Assembly (NCBI RefSeq): GCF_016545825.1
Contig: NC_052613.1
Coordinates: 37,707,790 to 37,771,789 of the forward strand
Length of the DNA: 64,000 bases
DNA from: Eucalyptus grandis
Lineage: Eukaryota; Streptophyta; Magnoliopsida; Myrtales; Myrtaceae
Direction of reading: 5' to 3'
This document shows positions 24,241-36,690 of the stretch, in pieces (within the stretch, counting starts at the first letter, position 1; every line of letters starts with the position of its first letter). The notes under the pieces were generated by a model, which was not told the origin of the DNA, ran no database searches, and saw only the letters and a program-made list of their open reading frames with translations. Both the position numbers and the translations under genes were made by a program.

Positions 24241-26007
24241 TAGGAAAAAGTTGACTACAACCACGGCTTTTTGTCAATCAAAATAACCAAAGCTTCTCTT
24301 TTAAAGGAATTACCTTTAGGGTGCTTATTAATCAATTAATTAAAGTTTTATTGTATTGATTTTTCTCCAAAACATGTAGGACAAAATTTTTGGAAATGAA
24401 TAAGTCATTATTAAGTAAATTGAACATACACACGGACCTATAATCATCTTTGCTTTCAAAACAACTAGAATTTGATCTGCACAGTCACGCAAGATGGATT
24501 AAAATTTACACCTAAACACTTACATTTTGTTTTCTGGGATTTGTTTCATTATTTTAGACAAGGTATCATTTGCAAAATATCATGAATGTCATAATTACTA
24601 AGTTAATACTAGATAGAAAAAAAATCAGCCAATACAAGAAAATGCATATAAGTCAAACAAAAAACATACGTGTTTATCTTGATTTTTGTTGCGAAAGAAA
24701 AAATGAATAACAACATTAATCAGAAAATAGAAAAGTAGAATTGGAAATCGAATTTACGTAGTTCGGTCAATATAATCTCGTACATGAGGAGAGCAACATA
24801 AGATTTCACAATTGATCAAGTGATATTGTGGAGGTTAGAAATATGCTCGAGTCACTCAAAATACTTCGAAGATTTTTTAGCCACCACTTATACTCAATAA
24901 TTCACATAGTATGTAGCCTACACAATTCCTTACGAAACAATATGTAAATCTCACAAAGAAATCATAGAAGTCTCACCAAGATTTACATAGCTATTAAACA
25001 CTTGGTGATTAGTTGTCTCTGAATATAATCAACAAACTTATACGCAACCTTGCATGTTGAAATTGAAGTATTCACTGAATTTTTACGAAAAAGAACTCCG
25101 CAGTCTTCCCCTCTAATAAAAAAAACAAAAGAACAGCCTTCCTCAAAAGTGGAAAATATGGTCGAGTTCAAGTATTCACTACGTACTCGTAATAGGAGCC
25201 CAAATAAAGACACAGCATTTGGCAATAATGCAATTGAGTCACTTTGGTACAATGCTTTTGCAATTCTAATGAACAGGTCGTCTCCTATCATTCCCCGCTC
25301 ACACCATTCGCATGGAGTAGGGATTGACCAGCTTTATTACCTTAAGGTCGCGAGGCTTGCAGGTCAGGCCTGCCTCCTCAAAACATAGTACCAACCAGTC
25401 AACGTTCAAACCGGATCCCTTATCACTGAAGTAACTTTCTAATGTGCTGGAGTAGGATGAGCTATAGGTACTTCCTTATCATTATTATGCTTCATCAAAT
25501 ATTTCATCGCCAAACAAATTTTATTCAATATGATTGTAAAGCTCACTATGCAAAATAAAGTTCTTGAATGTCTTATATCTTAACGCTCAGTAACTCGCTA
25601 CGACAGGTCATTTTATATAATTCATTCCACACAGCAGGGGATATGGTCCCGTACTTTCCTATCATTGCATATTCATTATCAACAAAGTGCAACTTCAGAC
25701 AATACAGGCCTCCGAGACCTCTTAAGTCAGTCTCGATCCCCAAGAGCATCAATCTTTCCTCGACAATGAACTGAATAAAGACTGAAATATATAGGCTTCA
25801 AACCTTGATATCAAGCTCTTCATTGCATAGACTCTTCTGTGATCCCCCCTCCATGTAGATGCAAAATGGGAGAACCAGATTCTAACCAAACAACCCCCCT
25901 TACGTTTTCACTTCTTGCCGCGCGCCCTTCCTCCGTGATATGCAGGAAAAAAAGAATGGACTAATGGAATCTCCTCCTGTCACTGCAGGTATGAACTCAG
26001 ATCCCGC
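24241..26007. other. AT-rich spacer and 3' flank of RH50
   Basis: The word AATTTACGTAGTTCGGTCAA near 24750 resembles phrases seen in plant copia-type elements, but no ends or coding domain could be fixed. The last 100 to 300 bases before 26008 should hold the RH50 3' UTR. No confident protein-coding frame is seen. Confidence 0.35.
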
Positions 26008-29000
26008 TCAGTGCATGAACATCTCACTCATCAACTCATAAGCAGAGGGCACATCATGCAAGGGATGGCCTTTCTGGTTTCTCTCCATTATCCTTCTTGC
26101 CAGGGAAACTTGCTTCCCAACTGCAAAGACAAACGCTTTGCCTGTCCCTCCAGCCCCTCTCGCTGTTCTTCCAACACGGCGGACATATTCGCTTGGCTCG
26201 CGCGGGAAGTCAAAGAGAATAACATGATCCACTCCAGTAAAGTCGATTCCTCGTGACGCCCTGCCATATAGTTGAAAATTCATCAGGATCTTGCATATAC
26301 TTAATGAAAGATGAGAGTGACATGACTTTGGTAAATTTGTATGTGTCCAGTGACTGCCCTAATAGTTAAAAGCGGCCGCCTTTCATTTGACCACATCAAA
26401 ACCAGTGCTGTTAAAAGCACCAGGCCCTCTTTAAGAGGCTAAGAACCACAATGCATCAGGCGCTAGGCTGAATGATGGGAGGTGCTAAGTAGAAGTGGGG
26501 ATTAATCCATCAAGAAACAAATTAGTAGGTCTTTCACACTTAGAATCACATTAATCCAGGTCTGCATCGTAACAAATACTGCAGTGGTGCAAGATGTTGT
26601 GAGTGTATAATAGTTAACAAAGAATTAGAAAGGACAGATTACACATTCATTGTTTATTTTTTTGTTCCATCCTTCCTCACAAGCTTTGGAGGACAATGGA
26701 ACGAGAGAGAACAATTGTGGCCATTTTGAGAAAAAAGAAGCTAAAGATCTTTCAGCTTCTTAGAGCCTAGAAGCTGTCCTCCACTTCCAACAGCTCTCTC
26801 AAAAAGATATTTACCTATTCTCTTCTTTATTTTTAGGGATAATGACACAAATGGAAATTGAACTTAATCCGATGTGCAATATGGTCCATGAAGTTTTAAT
26901 TTTTTTTCAATAGGGTCCCTAAACTTTATCCCAATGAGCAATGCGGTCCCTGAACTTTCAATTTATTCAATTGTGGTTCTTAAACTTTCGATCTTAATCT
27001 CTAAATTATAAGAAAATGTCCAATATTGTCCTTTCATTAATTAAAAAGTAGAAACTACATTGAACATTTTCATATAATTTAGGGACTAAACTGAATATGT
27101 ACCAAAAGTTCATAGATCATATTAAATAAATTGAAAGTTTAGGGATCACATTGCATATTGGGCTAAACTTCAATGACTATTTATGTCATTTTCCTCATTT
27201 TTACTAAGGACGGAATAAAAAAGTCAAAGAAAAAATGTCAAGCTAGACAGATCTTTTCTGAGGCAACATCTCATAGGAGGAGCACCTCACCTCCGGTGCT
27301 TACCTCAAATGAGGAAACCTTGCCCAAGCTGAGATGAGAAGCAGAGGCTTCACCTCGCTTTGCCTGAGCACCTAGGTGAGTGCCTCGAGTGTTAGCTAAT
27401 GCTCAGCTCTTGCCCATCAATGCAATTGAGCTGAGCCCAATACCCAAAAAGTTGCAAGTATACAGGCCCAATAATTCGAAAAATCCACAGAAAAGGCCTA
27501 TCCCAGCCATTGCTATTTTCATCTAATTCTTATTGACACCGACTATGTTATAATTGTGCAAGTTTGAACTGATAACTGAAGGCCTGGGTCTTGGCAGGCC
27601 ACACATAGTTTAATTAAAGGCTTACTTTTAGGGATCAAGCTCAGCGGCTGAACAGATATATCTCTAGAAGCATAGCCTGATTAGTTTTGGACAAAGCAAC
27701 TATACATACCTGTCGGTGCAAACCAAAAACAAGGAGACATCTTTAGATGGAGAAGCAGCAAACTCTTTCATATTTGCCTGCCGCAACTCTTGTGAAACAG
27801 CAGCATGAAAAGGTAGAACTCTTGTACGAGCACCTTTTCTGTCAATGCGCTTCAATGCATTTTCAACTTTTCGACATGTCTCAATCTGTTTATGGAGAAT
27901 AGGAAGGATGGTTAAAAAGTAATGACGAGTCCCCCATCCAGGTGGCTTCAGAACCATCTCTCAAACTCCAGGTCAGGAGTTAGCAAGATGGCAGGAGAGA
28001 GGTAAATGTAATGATGAATCAATTTCAAGCAGCTTACACTGAAATATCAACATACCTTGTTACAGAATACAATTGTTTTGGTTACCGGGCTTTCTTCCGC
28101 AAGCTGAATAAGAGCAGACTTCTTATTCAGGAATGCAGTATCTGGAGTCTTCTCACTGCCTTCCTCTCCACTACAATCTACAAGAAACTGGACAAAACGT
28201 TTAACAGTTAAATTTTTCCTCTATAACAATGGTATTTGGTTGGTTATCTTCTTCACAGGAAAATAGAAGGAATGCCACTGGTCAGCTACCAGAGCAAATT
28301 TATGCAACATGTTCATCAAGGGGGAAGGACAAAACAATTTCACATAACAGGAGATAACTGTTCAACCTGAATGAGAAAGCTCTTAGCCTATCTAGGATTA
28401 CTGTTGCGAAAATAATCCTTCTCCAGTATATGCAGCCTAAATTAGTTTGTATGATACCTTTGTACAAAGTTAAAATCTGAAAACCAACAAACAGGCAAAG
28501 TGACACAGAAAGAATTTTCGGATAACTGCACAAACTCTTCTGCACATTGAGGAAAGAATAGAAAACAGATAGGATCCTAATATAATCCACAATCATCTCA
28601 GCACGATCAATGAAATTTCAGAGCCTTCTCCTTCTCTTCAACTCCAAGTAGTTTTAATGACATACAGAATGCTGGTGGCATCTTTAGATAGTATAGACTG
28701 CTTTTGACCATAAGAATAGTATAGACAATCAATCCATATGTGCTAAGAGTCATTCAAGGGAAAAATTTCATTCCACTTCCCTTCTTCCCCCGTCATATGC
28801 AGTAACAAGCCACCCCCAAATCCAAAGCATCAAGGTAACCATGCTCCATCACTTTTAGGGAGCATAAACGACAGCTTAGTTTTGAGTAATATATAGCCCA
28901 AAAGCATCCAGGATACACAAAAGTGAATCCCGTGTGCCTAAATTAGATTACAGTAATGTATCCGCTGGCAAATAATGGAAGGGGAACAATACAGCTTTAA

Positions 29001-32000
29001 ACCAACCTCTTCAAGGTGAGGGCTTGTCCGATGAATGCCAGGTCCCATGATCACTTCACAGTCGGGGAGAATTTCAACTATTTTGTTATATATATCTACC
29101 GGCAATGTGGCTGTCACAAACAGATACTGTGTGGCGACAGGTGAAGAATTGATTATGCTTTGAAAAGCTGCTTCAAACTCCTCATCTTTGCAGAGAATAT
29201 CCACTCGTCCAAAATCATGCTGCGCCGTAAAGCCATAAATTATAGCAGAAGTTGCAAAACAATCTGCAATATGTATAAAGATGCCATTCTTCTGTTTCTG
29301 AGTACATTATAGCCACTTAAATGTAGCATAGCATGGACTGAAATCTGCTGAATGCCAAAACCATCCAGGTTTTGATGTTATTCAAATTCTTAGCAGGCAA
29401 ATCCATTAACAAAATATTTTTTACCTTCATATCCTATATCAAACAATATGACAAGTGGAGCTTTCACAATTTGTCACCGGTCATTTCTCAAAGATTTCTA
29501 TTGGGGCTAACAAATAGCAATATATTTAGCATTTTTGTAAATCAAAGCAAAAGTCTCCATAACTCAAGCCAGAAAATTAAGATTCAGCTGTGTAGGTAAG
29601 GGTAAGAATAGAACTTTCGCTAATATTTTCCTTTCCTCAAAGAATGGTAATGATACATGGTGGTAGTACTAAATCTAGAAAGAAGTAGCACGATCACATT
29701 AATTACTCAAAAACAGATGAGAAGACGATGATTTTGATTAGCTCGTGCACCCAAACTCAATCATGCAACATTATACAATGCATAGGCTTACCATCTAAGA
29801 TCCTTCAACTTCAAAAAGCCTTCTTTAACAAGAAAAATAAAGCGACCAGGAGTGGCTATTAGGACATCAACACCTTCTTCTATATTTTCCAGCTGTGTTT
29901 TCTGCCTGAAACCACCCGTGGCAACCATAGACCGGAATGGAGCCCCAAACTTTGATATGGATCGGCAGTTACTCAAAACCTGCATAAAACTTACTATAGA
30001 TATTAAGTATCACTCATGTGGGCACAAAAAATTACATTAGTTTGTAATCAGAAACAAGCATGACTATAAATAAAACAACTACAGAGTGTCTCCAAATTCA
30101 GAACACCTACATTTTCAACAGCTCCATGGAGATTACCGGTTTTGCCACGTGAATGGATTATGCACATCATATAAGCAACTGTGCCACTCAAATTGTATAT
30201 TTGTCTTTCCAGGATCCCAAAACAATCTTTCAGATTGCAACACTTAGGAATCCCTATATTTTATTTTTTTGGAAAGAAGAGATGATAATTTGAGTATTAT
30301 AGGCAACAAGTTGTTCAAACGAGCTTGACTGCCACCGAAAAAATTTGGAGAACTTTTTTACCACAAATTTGCTGCTTAAGCAACAGCCCATCACAGTATG
30401 GGATGAGAGCTTAAAATGGCCATAAACTAGTAAAAGTTGGTAACTTGCTTGCCAAAGCACGTAAGGGTAAAAGAAGAGGCACAAATAAGGATACCAACTA
30501 CCAACCTGAGAAGCTAACTCAGCAGTTGGCACCAAAATGACAACTCGAGGGCTTCGTGAGAAGGATTTGCTAAGTCCTTGCAGTTCTTCTTGTCTGAGAC
30601 GTTGGACTACTGGTGCAAGATAAGCCAGCGTTTTTCCCGAGCCACTCTGATCAGCTATAATACAAGTCTTTCCCTCAATTACAGGTTTGAATGCCATTCC
30701 CTGCAGTCATTCATAGTTAGCATCAATCTGAGTTGCAGTACACTAGAGAAGATCTTCCTTTGTCAAGTTGTAGATAGAACATCTTGATGTAATTACTTAT
30801 CAATACCCACGAGAAGGAAAAGACAAAAACTGATGCTATAGGTTGGCCCTTCAATGACTTCCACATCCATCAGCTCCAAATTCACACTTACAGATAAAAT
30901 ATTGATGATGACAAATGCAGGCTTACCTCTAGAACTATACAGAAACAAGGCCATCATTGATTTAAAGCCCAATGTGGATATCATGCAGATGGTATATATA
31001 GCGGAAATGATTAAAACGTGCTCAAGTTTAGTATACTGAAAACTAAAAAGGCAGTAAGAGAGCAACAACCAAGTTTCTTCCATTTACCAGCCAAAAAAGA
31101 GAAAACAACAAGTTGAAACCTTTGACTTCGAGTAGGTCATACTATTGATGTACCTGAATATGTGAGGGGTGCAGAAACTGCTGCTTCCTCAAAGATTCAA
31201 TCATATAGTCACTACAACCCAATTCTTCAAAGGACTTTCGACTATAGAAGTCACTATTGGAGGAAACTTTCCTATGCAAATTTAGATCTTTTGACTCAGA
31301 TCTAAAGTCATCCACGGACAAGCCCCTGCCCCATCCTCTGAAATCTGCATTAGAACTACGAACTGAATGCTCTGTTCCAACTACTCTGGTGGCAGATATG
31401 CCGTGTTTATTGGGTTCCATTCGGTGCACTGAATGATCCACATCTGCATTGTCAGTCCTCCCTGCAGCGTCTTTGGCAGCTTTGGATCGGTAGGCACCTG
31501 AATCCTTTCCTTTAAGTCCAAGGATAGCTGCTTCCTTCTTTTTCCCCTGTTTGTCCAATTTGGAATAAGAGAGATCAGGCACATCAAAAGGTACATTTTC
31601 TATTTCTTGTTCATAATCCTTGTGACTCGCTTCCTTTAGCTTGGAAGATTTTTCAGCAAGAGCTTTGACTCTCTGCGATTTCAATCGTCCAAAACTTCTG
31701 CCCCTCACACTTGCTGCGGGAGAATCATCTTTTGGCAGCGTTGAGCCATGATGATTGCCTGCAAAAGAAGAAATGACTGTCAGAATTCATTTTATCAATG
31801 TAAAAACAAATTCATCTCCAAGCTCCGAATTTACACGTTACACAGAGGGATTAAGTACGCTGTGAGAAAATCTAACACAGATTGAAATGGGAGAGAAATT
31901 TCTAACTTGTTTTGCATGTATTCATTTTTGAGCCAAACTAAGAAAACTAAAATCTTTGGCCCAAGACTGCACGAGTCAAATAAGCTCCAAAAGAAGAACT

Positions 32001-32832
32001 AGTGTTGGACTTGTTATGCATCTGAACACAATGGTTCAGCTTTGGCATTTGCACAGCACGAAATGCATATAACAAATTGCTTGAGTTGTTCCAACGGCTC
32101 AGGTACCAATTATCAACAATGCATACACCAAAAAAAAAAAACAAAAACAAAAAATAAAACGGAATTCGTCATCAGAACGGACCGCATTAGTTATTCAATT
32201 TGCTCATTCACATCAAACACGTCTACAGTTGAATGCAAACTACGCAAGGTATAGCTCAATCACTGAGATATAATCTAACCTAACTTTTAGCTCAGCAACC
32301 CAAATGAGAGTACACTAGTAACATCAAATCATCGCCCCAAAAAGATAGCGAAAGTAAGACACAAATCCCCTTTATTATCTTAAAACAAAAAACTACCCAT
32401 CATCCACATGACCAAAGACTCAATTCGCAGCGAAGCATCACCTCCACTAGAACCGCCGCCGCCGCCGCCGCTCTTCCTCGCGGGCTTCCACCGGAGGACG
32501 TCGTCGGGCGGAGCCGGAGAGTCGACCGGGTCGTCGCTGCCGCCCCAGACGATGAACCGCTCGCCCGTCTCGTCGTCGATCAGCTGGTAGGCCCCCGGAG
32601 TGTCCAAGGGCGTCCTCGTGTAGCCCCCCGACCGGACGGCGAAATTACGGGTCCCGCCGCCGGGAAGGCGGAGGCGGAGGCGGCGGCGGCGAGCGCCGAG
32701 GGCCCGAGAGGGGAGGAGACGGGGACGGAAGGAGAAAGGGCACGCGACGGAGCTGGAGGTGGCGGTGGAGGTGGATGTGAATGGTGTTGAATTGAGGCTG
32801 ATGGGAGGAGAAGGAGCTTTCGCTAGCATCAT
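26008..32832 (-). CDS. RH50: DEAD-box ATP-dependent RNA helicase 50, plastid type (8 exons)
   Basis: RH50-type helicases use ATP to remodel RNA; the Arabidopsis protein is plastid-targeted and is reported to act in rRNA maturation. Exons (minus): 32832-32397, 31758-31154, 30700-30506, 29979-29792, 29219-29007, 28187-28056, 27885-27710 and 26260-26008, all GT-AG, giving about 732 residues. The N-terminus is rich in Ser, Arg and Pro, as expected of a transit peptide. Motifs seen: Q-region [25 protein letters not shown], Walker A SGSGKT near 366, [17 protein letters not shown] (in place of DEAD) near 479, [20 protein letters not shown] and [11 protein letters not shown]. The start at 32832 follows MM and precedes the plastid-like leader. 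One base is missing inside the DEVD codons at about 29205 (GACGAGTGGAT, where a second G would restore frame). Everything else reads through. Confidence 0.93.
26395..27430. mobile_element. Degenerate transposon fragments in RH50 intron 7
   Basis: Two outer pieces (about 26395-26490 and 27240-27425) carry repeated words such as CAGTGCTGTTAAAAGCACCAGG and GAGCACCTAGGTGAGTGCC. These resemble the ends of a common plant element built from GCGCCT and AGGCGC words. Between them sits a separate foldback element at 26837-27194. The outer boundaries are uncertain and no target duplication was fixed. Confidence 0.4.
26837..27194. mobile_element. MITE-like foldback with ~55-bp inverted ends
   Basis: The left end (GGATAATGACACAAATGGAA, 26837) and the reverse complement of the right end (GGAAAATGACATAAATAGTC, 27194) match over about 55 bp, including the words TGCAATATGGTCC and TGCAATGTGATCCC. 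The interior repeats phrases of the type GGTCCCTGAACTTTCAATTTATT in both orientations. It is non-coding and lies in intron 7 of RH50. Confidence 0.6.
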
Positions 32833-32900
32833 CGTGCATGCCCAGAAAAAAAATGAAGAAAATGAAGACGAAGAAGATGACGATGATAATGAAGATGAAG
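32833..32900 (-). promoter_or_regulatory. RH50 5' leader with GAA/GAT-rich purine tract (as read on plus strand)
   Basis: Immediately upstream of the RH50 start codon the plus strand reads as GAAGAAAATGAAGACGAAG and similar, that is, a CT-rich leader on the coding strand. Such pyrimidine-rich leaders are common in plant 5' UTRs. Poly-T and TAAA-repeat runs follow to about 32965. Confidence 0.35.
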
Positions 32901-33235
32901 ATTTTTTTTTTTTTTTATTTAAGCCCAAAACCCCTCCAAATTTATAAATAAATAAATAAATAAATAGTACTGGCACGAGGGCTTATCTTTTCCAAAACTT
33001 TTTTTTTTTTTTTGACGGCTTTCGGGATACATTGGAAGAACTCGAAATAAAACACTCCATTGAAAATTAACACCTTTACTGGAGAAAGTTTTCCCTTTTA
33101 AGATATAAACTATCCGAACATTGTACCATAAGTTTTGAATTTTTTTCATTAATGGGTCGATCTTAGGTTAAATATTTTGGATAAGGAGGAAGGCTTACGG
33201 ATAAAAGATATAAAAGGTATTACTAAAATTTTATA

Positions 33236-33795
33236 AGGCCTAGATTTTTTTAAGTCTCGACGATGAAGTGATTGAGGTTTTTTGATTTATTATTTTCAAT
33301 CCAATTTGATGCGTACTAATATATTTTGTAAGTTTTTCTCCTAACTAAGAATTAATAACTACTACCACATCACATTTGAGAGTGTCATGGAATATTTCAG
33401 GACATTCCATGATTTATTGTGATATATGGACCATCACTTCATTACGCACTATAGCATTGACAATTTTCAAGGGCTTTGGTGTCATGTTGAACATTTCAAT
33501 ACTTGTTCAATACTCTCCCACACTTTTCGACACTCGACCAACGCATATCAGAAACTAAGCCATAGATTCTTTGAAGTCTTGATAAGGAACTTATCGAAGT
33601 TTTCAATCAATTGTTTTCAGTCCAATTTGGTGTGTATTTATAAATTTTGTAAACCTAACTAAAAAATAATATATATACAAGAAGGAGAGGGGAACTCCTA
33701 TAAAGGTACCGCCACAACACATTTGAGAGTATCATCGAATATTTCAAGGCATTCCCTAATTTATTGTGATATTACCACCATCACTTCATTAGGTA
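33236..33795 (+). repeat. Two-copy degenerate tandem repeat upstream of RH50
   Basis: Copy 1 (about 33236-33448) and copy 2 (about 33556-33795) share CAATCCAATTTGATGCGTA or CAGTCCAATTTGGTGTGTA, CACATTTGAGAGTGTCAT, GAATATTTCAGGACATTCC and ACCATCACTTCATTA, in that order, about 320 bp apart. It is non-coding. Confidence 0.75.
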
Positions 33796-34717
33796 GTATA
33801 TTAGTGTATGAGGAAAGGAATTTTCTGAAATTAACTCACGCAATGAGATACTGATAATCTAATAGTGACTATAATTTTTATGGGAGTATTTTCGCCTAAT
33901 TTATATGTACCTTTTCACTAGTCAAGGACACCACTGAATACATTAAAAAATTTTGGGCCTCTTTGACCAAGGAAATAAGTGTGAAAAGTGCTCCGCTCTT
34001 ACAAAATTGGAACGTATATCCAAGTTAATATACTACATTTTGTGATTATATCACTCAATAATGGTGCAAAGGAAAATGAGCCAATCAAAAGTAAGAGATT
34101 AAATTGAGAGAGATGCGTGATCAGATGTGAGTGATCAGTCCGTATCTTGACAGTGTAATCGATAGATAAAATACATTCTCAAGCAACCATGTCATGCAAA
34201 TGAATCAATGTGTCTTGGCTAGAAGATGGAAATTGAAAGAATTGAGAGATTTGTTCTCAAGGCCCATCGCCTAAAACCTCATAGGTTGGCCCAAGGGGCT
34301 GCGAAGCTGGTTCAGAAGGCGAACGACCCCTAGAAGGCCCTCAAAAAGAGTGGAATGGAAATTTTTTATCCAAACAAAACGTTCAAAGGGAAATGAGAAT
34401 TCAAAAACTAACCATAGCAAAGGGGCAAAAAAAAAAAAAAATCAAAACCCTAGCCTTTCCACAATGGGCCAATAAACCCCTTCTCTCATTCAAAGTTTCA
34501 AGAAAAGTTTCAAACCATGATGAGTCCCGATGTCGAAGCTGATTTTTGTGACCGGGGTGGGGCCTAAACTTTGCCATATTGTTTGGCTGTTCAGTCCGAC
34601 ATGCAGAGCAGCTGTAAGGCACGAGGACCGAAAATTAAGGAGCCTGATATTTGTCCGCGTGACAACATTACCACGATGGATTGAGTGATGGACATGTCGC
34701 AATGATTGTATGAAAAC
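33796..34717. other. Spacer without recognised gene
   Basis: Ordinary AT-rich spacer with a poly-A run near 34425-34440. No conserved coding frame or transposon end is recognised up to the target duplication of the MITE at 34718. Confidence 0.4.
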
Positions 34718-35398
34718 TAAGGGTGCGCATGGATTTATTTCTGTGCTTTTTTGTTCCTAGAACAGAAAAAAAAAAGTGTTTGTCCTAACAATTTTCAACA
34801 AAAAGAACGCGTTTGGTAACGTTTGGTTCGAATAAAAAAATGAAACACGTTTGGTTAAATTTTATTATTTTTTTGTTTCTTTTAATTTTTTAAACATTTT
34901 TTATTATTTTTTATTTTTCCTTTCTTTTTATTTTTCTTTTTTTTTCGGCCGGTCACCGGCCTCCGGCGATCGGCCGACGGCCAGGGCAGCCTCGCCGGCC
35001 ACGGCGGCTCTCGCGCCCACGCGAGGCCGAGCTCGGCCGTGGTTGGGGCGAGGCTCGGCACCTCGCCGGATCTGGGGCGAGGCCGAGCCTCGACGGCGGT
35101 CGCGGCCCATGGCCGAGGCCGGCGACCGGCCAAAGAAAAAATAAGAAAAAAAAGAAGAAAAGAAGAAGAGAAGAAGAAGAGAGAGAAGAGTCGTTTTTGT
35201 TCTTTTGTTTTCCGGTGTTTCGTTTCTTTTCTGGAGAACAACTTTTTTTTTTTTTTTCTGTTCTATTTCGTTCCAGAAACAAAAAAAAAGGAACAAAAAC
35301 GCAACCAAACGCGTTTCTGTTCTTTTTGCTCCCTAGACACTTTCCGTCTGCAAAGGTGCCGGAAACGTTTCTTAGAAACGTTTCCATGCACGCCCTAA
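34718..35398. mobile_element. Tourist-like (PIF/Harbinger-type) MITE with TAA target duplication
   Basis: The element proper runs 34721-35395 (675 bp). It starts GGGTGCGCATGG and ends CCATGCACGCCC, which are near-perfect inverted ends, and is flanked on both sides by TAA, the usual three-base duplication of PIF/Harbinger-type insertions. Subterminal blocks with AACGTTTGGTTCG and CAACCAAACGCG are also inverted. The middle (about 34945-35120) is strikingly GC-rich, with GGCCGGTCACCGGCC-type words that can fold on themselves. It has no transposase, so it would need one in trans. Confidence 0.8.
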
Positions 35399-36170
35399 AT
35401 AATTCAAATAATATCTCCTTAAAATATTTTTAAAATTATTCATTTATAGGAAAAAAAAAAATCTACGAATATTCCAAATTCAGTTGAAATTAAAGCTATG
35501 CACAAAAAAAAATGAAAAGAAGAAGAAGAAGAAGAGATTGTCAACGTTTTTAATGGCCCACCTGCCATGAAATGTTTCACGGGATTCTGGAGGGGGACCG
35601 TCAGCTTTTCGCAAATAATGAGCGCGATTTAATGTTACCTTATGGTTGATGCTGCTCTCCGAGTAGGCTACGTTCAAATAAGCTGGAGGTACTATCATTT
35701 GATTATGTGGGGATTGGTTAAGGAAAAACAAGGGGAAAAAAAGTATGAAAGAGAGCGATGAGAGAGAGGGCGTGAGGAAGAGAGAGAGCGGTGGAAATCG
35801 GTTGAACTAACCTGCCTTGTCATCGAGGCAATCACCATACTCGGGTTGTCACGACAGTGATTATTGCTCTTGAGCTGCCACTAGGTCTCTTTCTTTGAAA
35901 TAGATCCTCAGGAGTTGATTTTGCTAACATCAAAGGCGGTCATTGATCTCTCTCTAACTAACACGCTCACTCGCCCACCCACCATGAGATCTAAGGATGA
36001 CAACCGGCATAGATAATCATAGTTTTTAGATAACTATGGTGAGACAGTTATATGTATTAAAATGTCCAACTAAAAGGAATGAGATCTCTTATGTATGAAT
36101 TGCATGTAAACCCAATTGGAAGATCATAGAAGAAATGACATATTGGAGGAAGAACATAGTTGTAACCAGA
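35399..36170. other. Spacer without recognised gene
   Basis: AT-rich with short GA and GAA runs (about 35515-35540 and 35745-35790). No gene, RNA gene or clear transposon end is seen. Confidence 0.4.
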
Positions 36171-36690
36171 AATTAATATCTTTGAGAAAATGACAACAAA
36201 AAATTAAATAGAAAGTGAGGTACGATTAATCGAATATTCTTAAAGCGGCTAGTTTTTACCAACGATTTAAGCAACTTCACAGACTACAATGTCTCTCAAG
36301 ATACAATATCTTGAACCCGTTTTAATTAGCACTATACAATTAGAGTCTATTGAGCACTTCTTGAGATCAGCACACTTTGAGAAAAATTGAAGTGAGGAGA
36401 TGCAGGTGATTCGAGTGATACTTTGGATGAAGAATTTCAAATCTATTCATAGAGTTTAAGAAGTTATGTACATAAGAGATACACGAACTAAAGAGGTACA
36501 CTGATTAAATAGGTATAAGAATCAAATAAATACATAAACTCTAGAAATATATGAATTTAAAAGATATATGAACTTGAAAAATACATGAATTAACGAGATA
36601 CATGAACTAAAAAAATGAATCTCATTTTGCTCACTCTCGTTGATATATTAATTCACCATAATTACACAAAAACCCAATTATGATGCGATA
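36170..36690 (-). mobile_element. Copia-like LTR remnant, reverse copy
   Basis: Read on the minus strand, this matches the LTR-like sequence at 21179-21928. It has the same run of TTCATGTATCTCGTTAATTC-type words, then the block GTTCAAGATATTGTATCTTG, then TCGTACCTCAC, in the same order. The copies are clearly diverged. No internal domain adjoins it. Edges are approximate. Confidence 0.5.

Noticed and set aside
34851..35398. Several overlapping 100- to 144-codon frames, Lys-, Phe- and Arg-rich
   Set aside because: They come from the poly-T and GC-rich blocks of the Tourist-like MITE. No protein domain.
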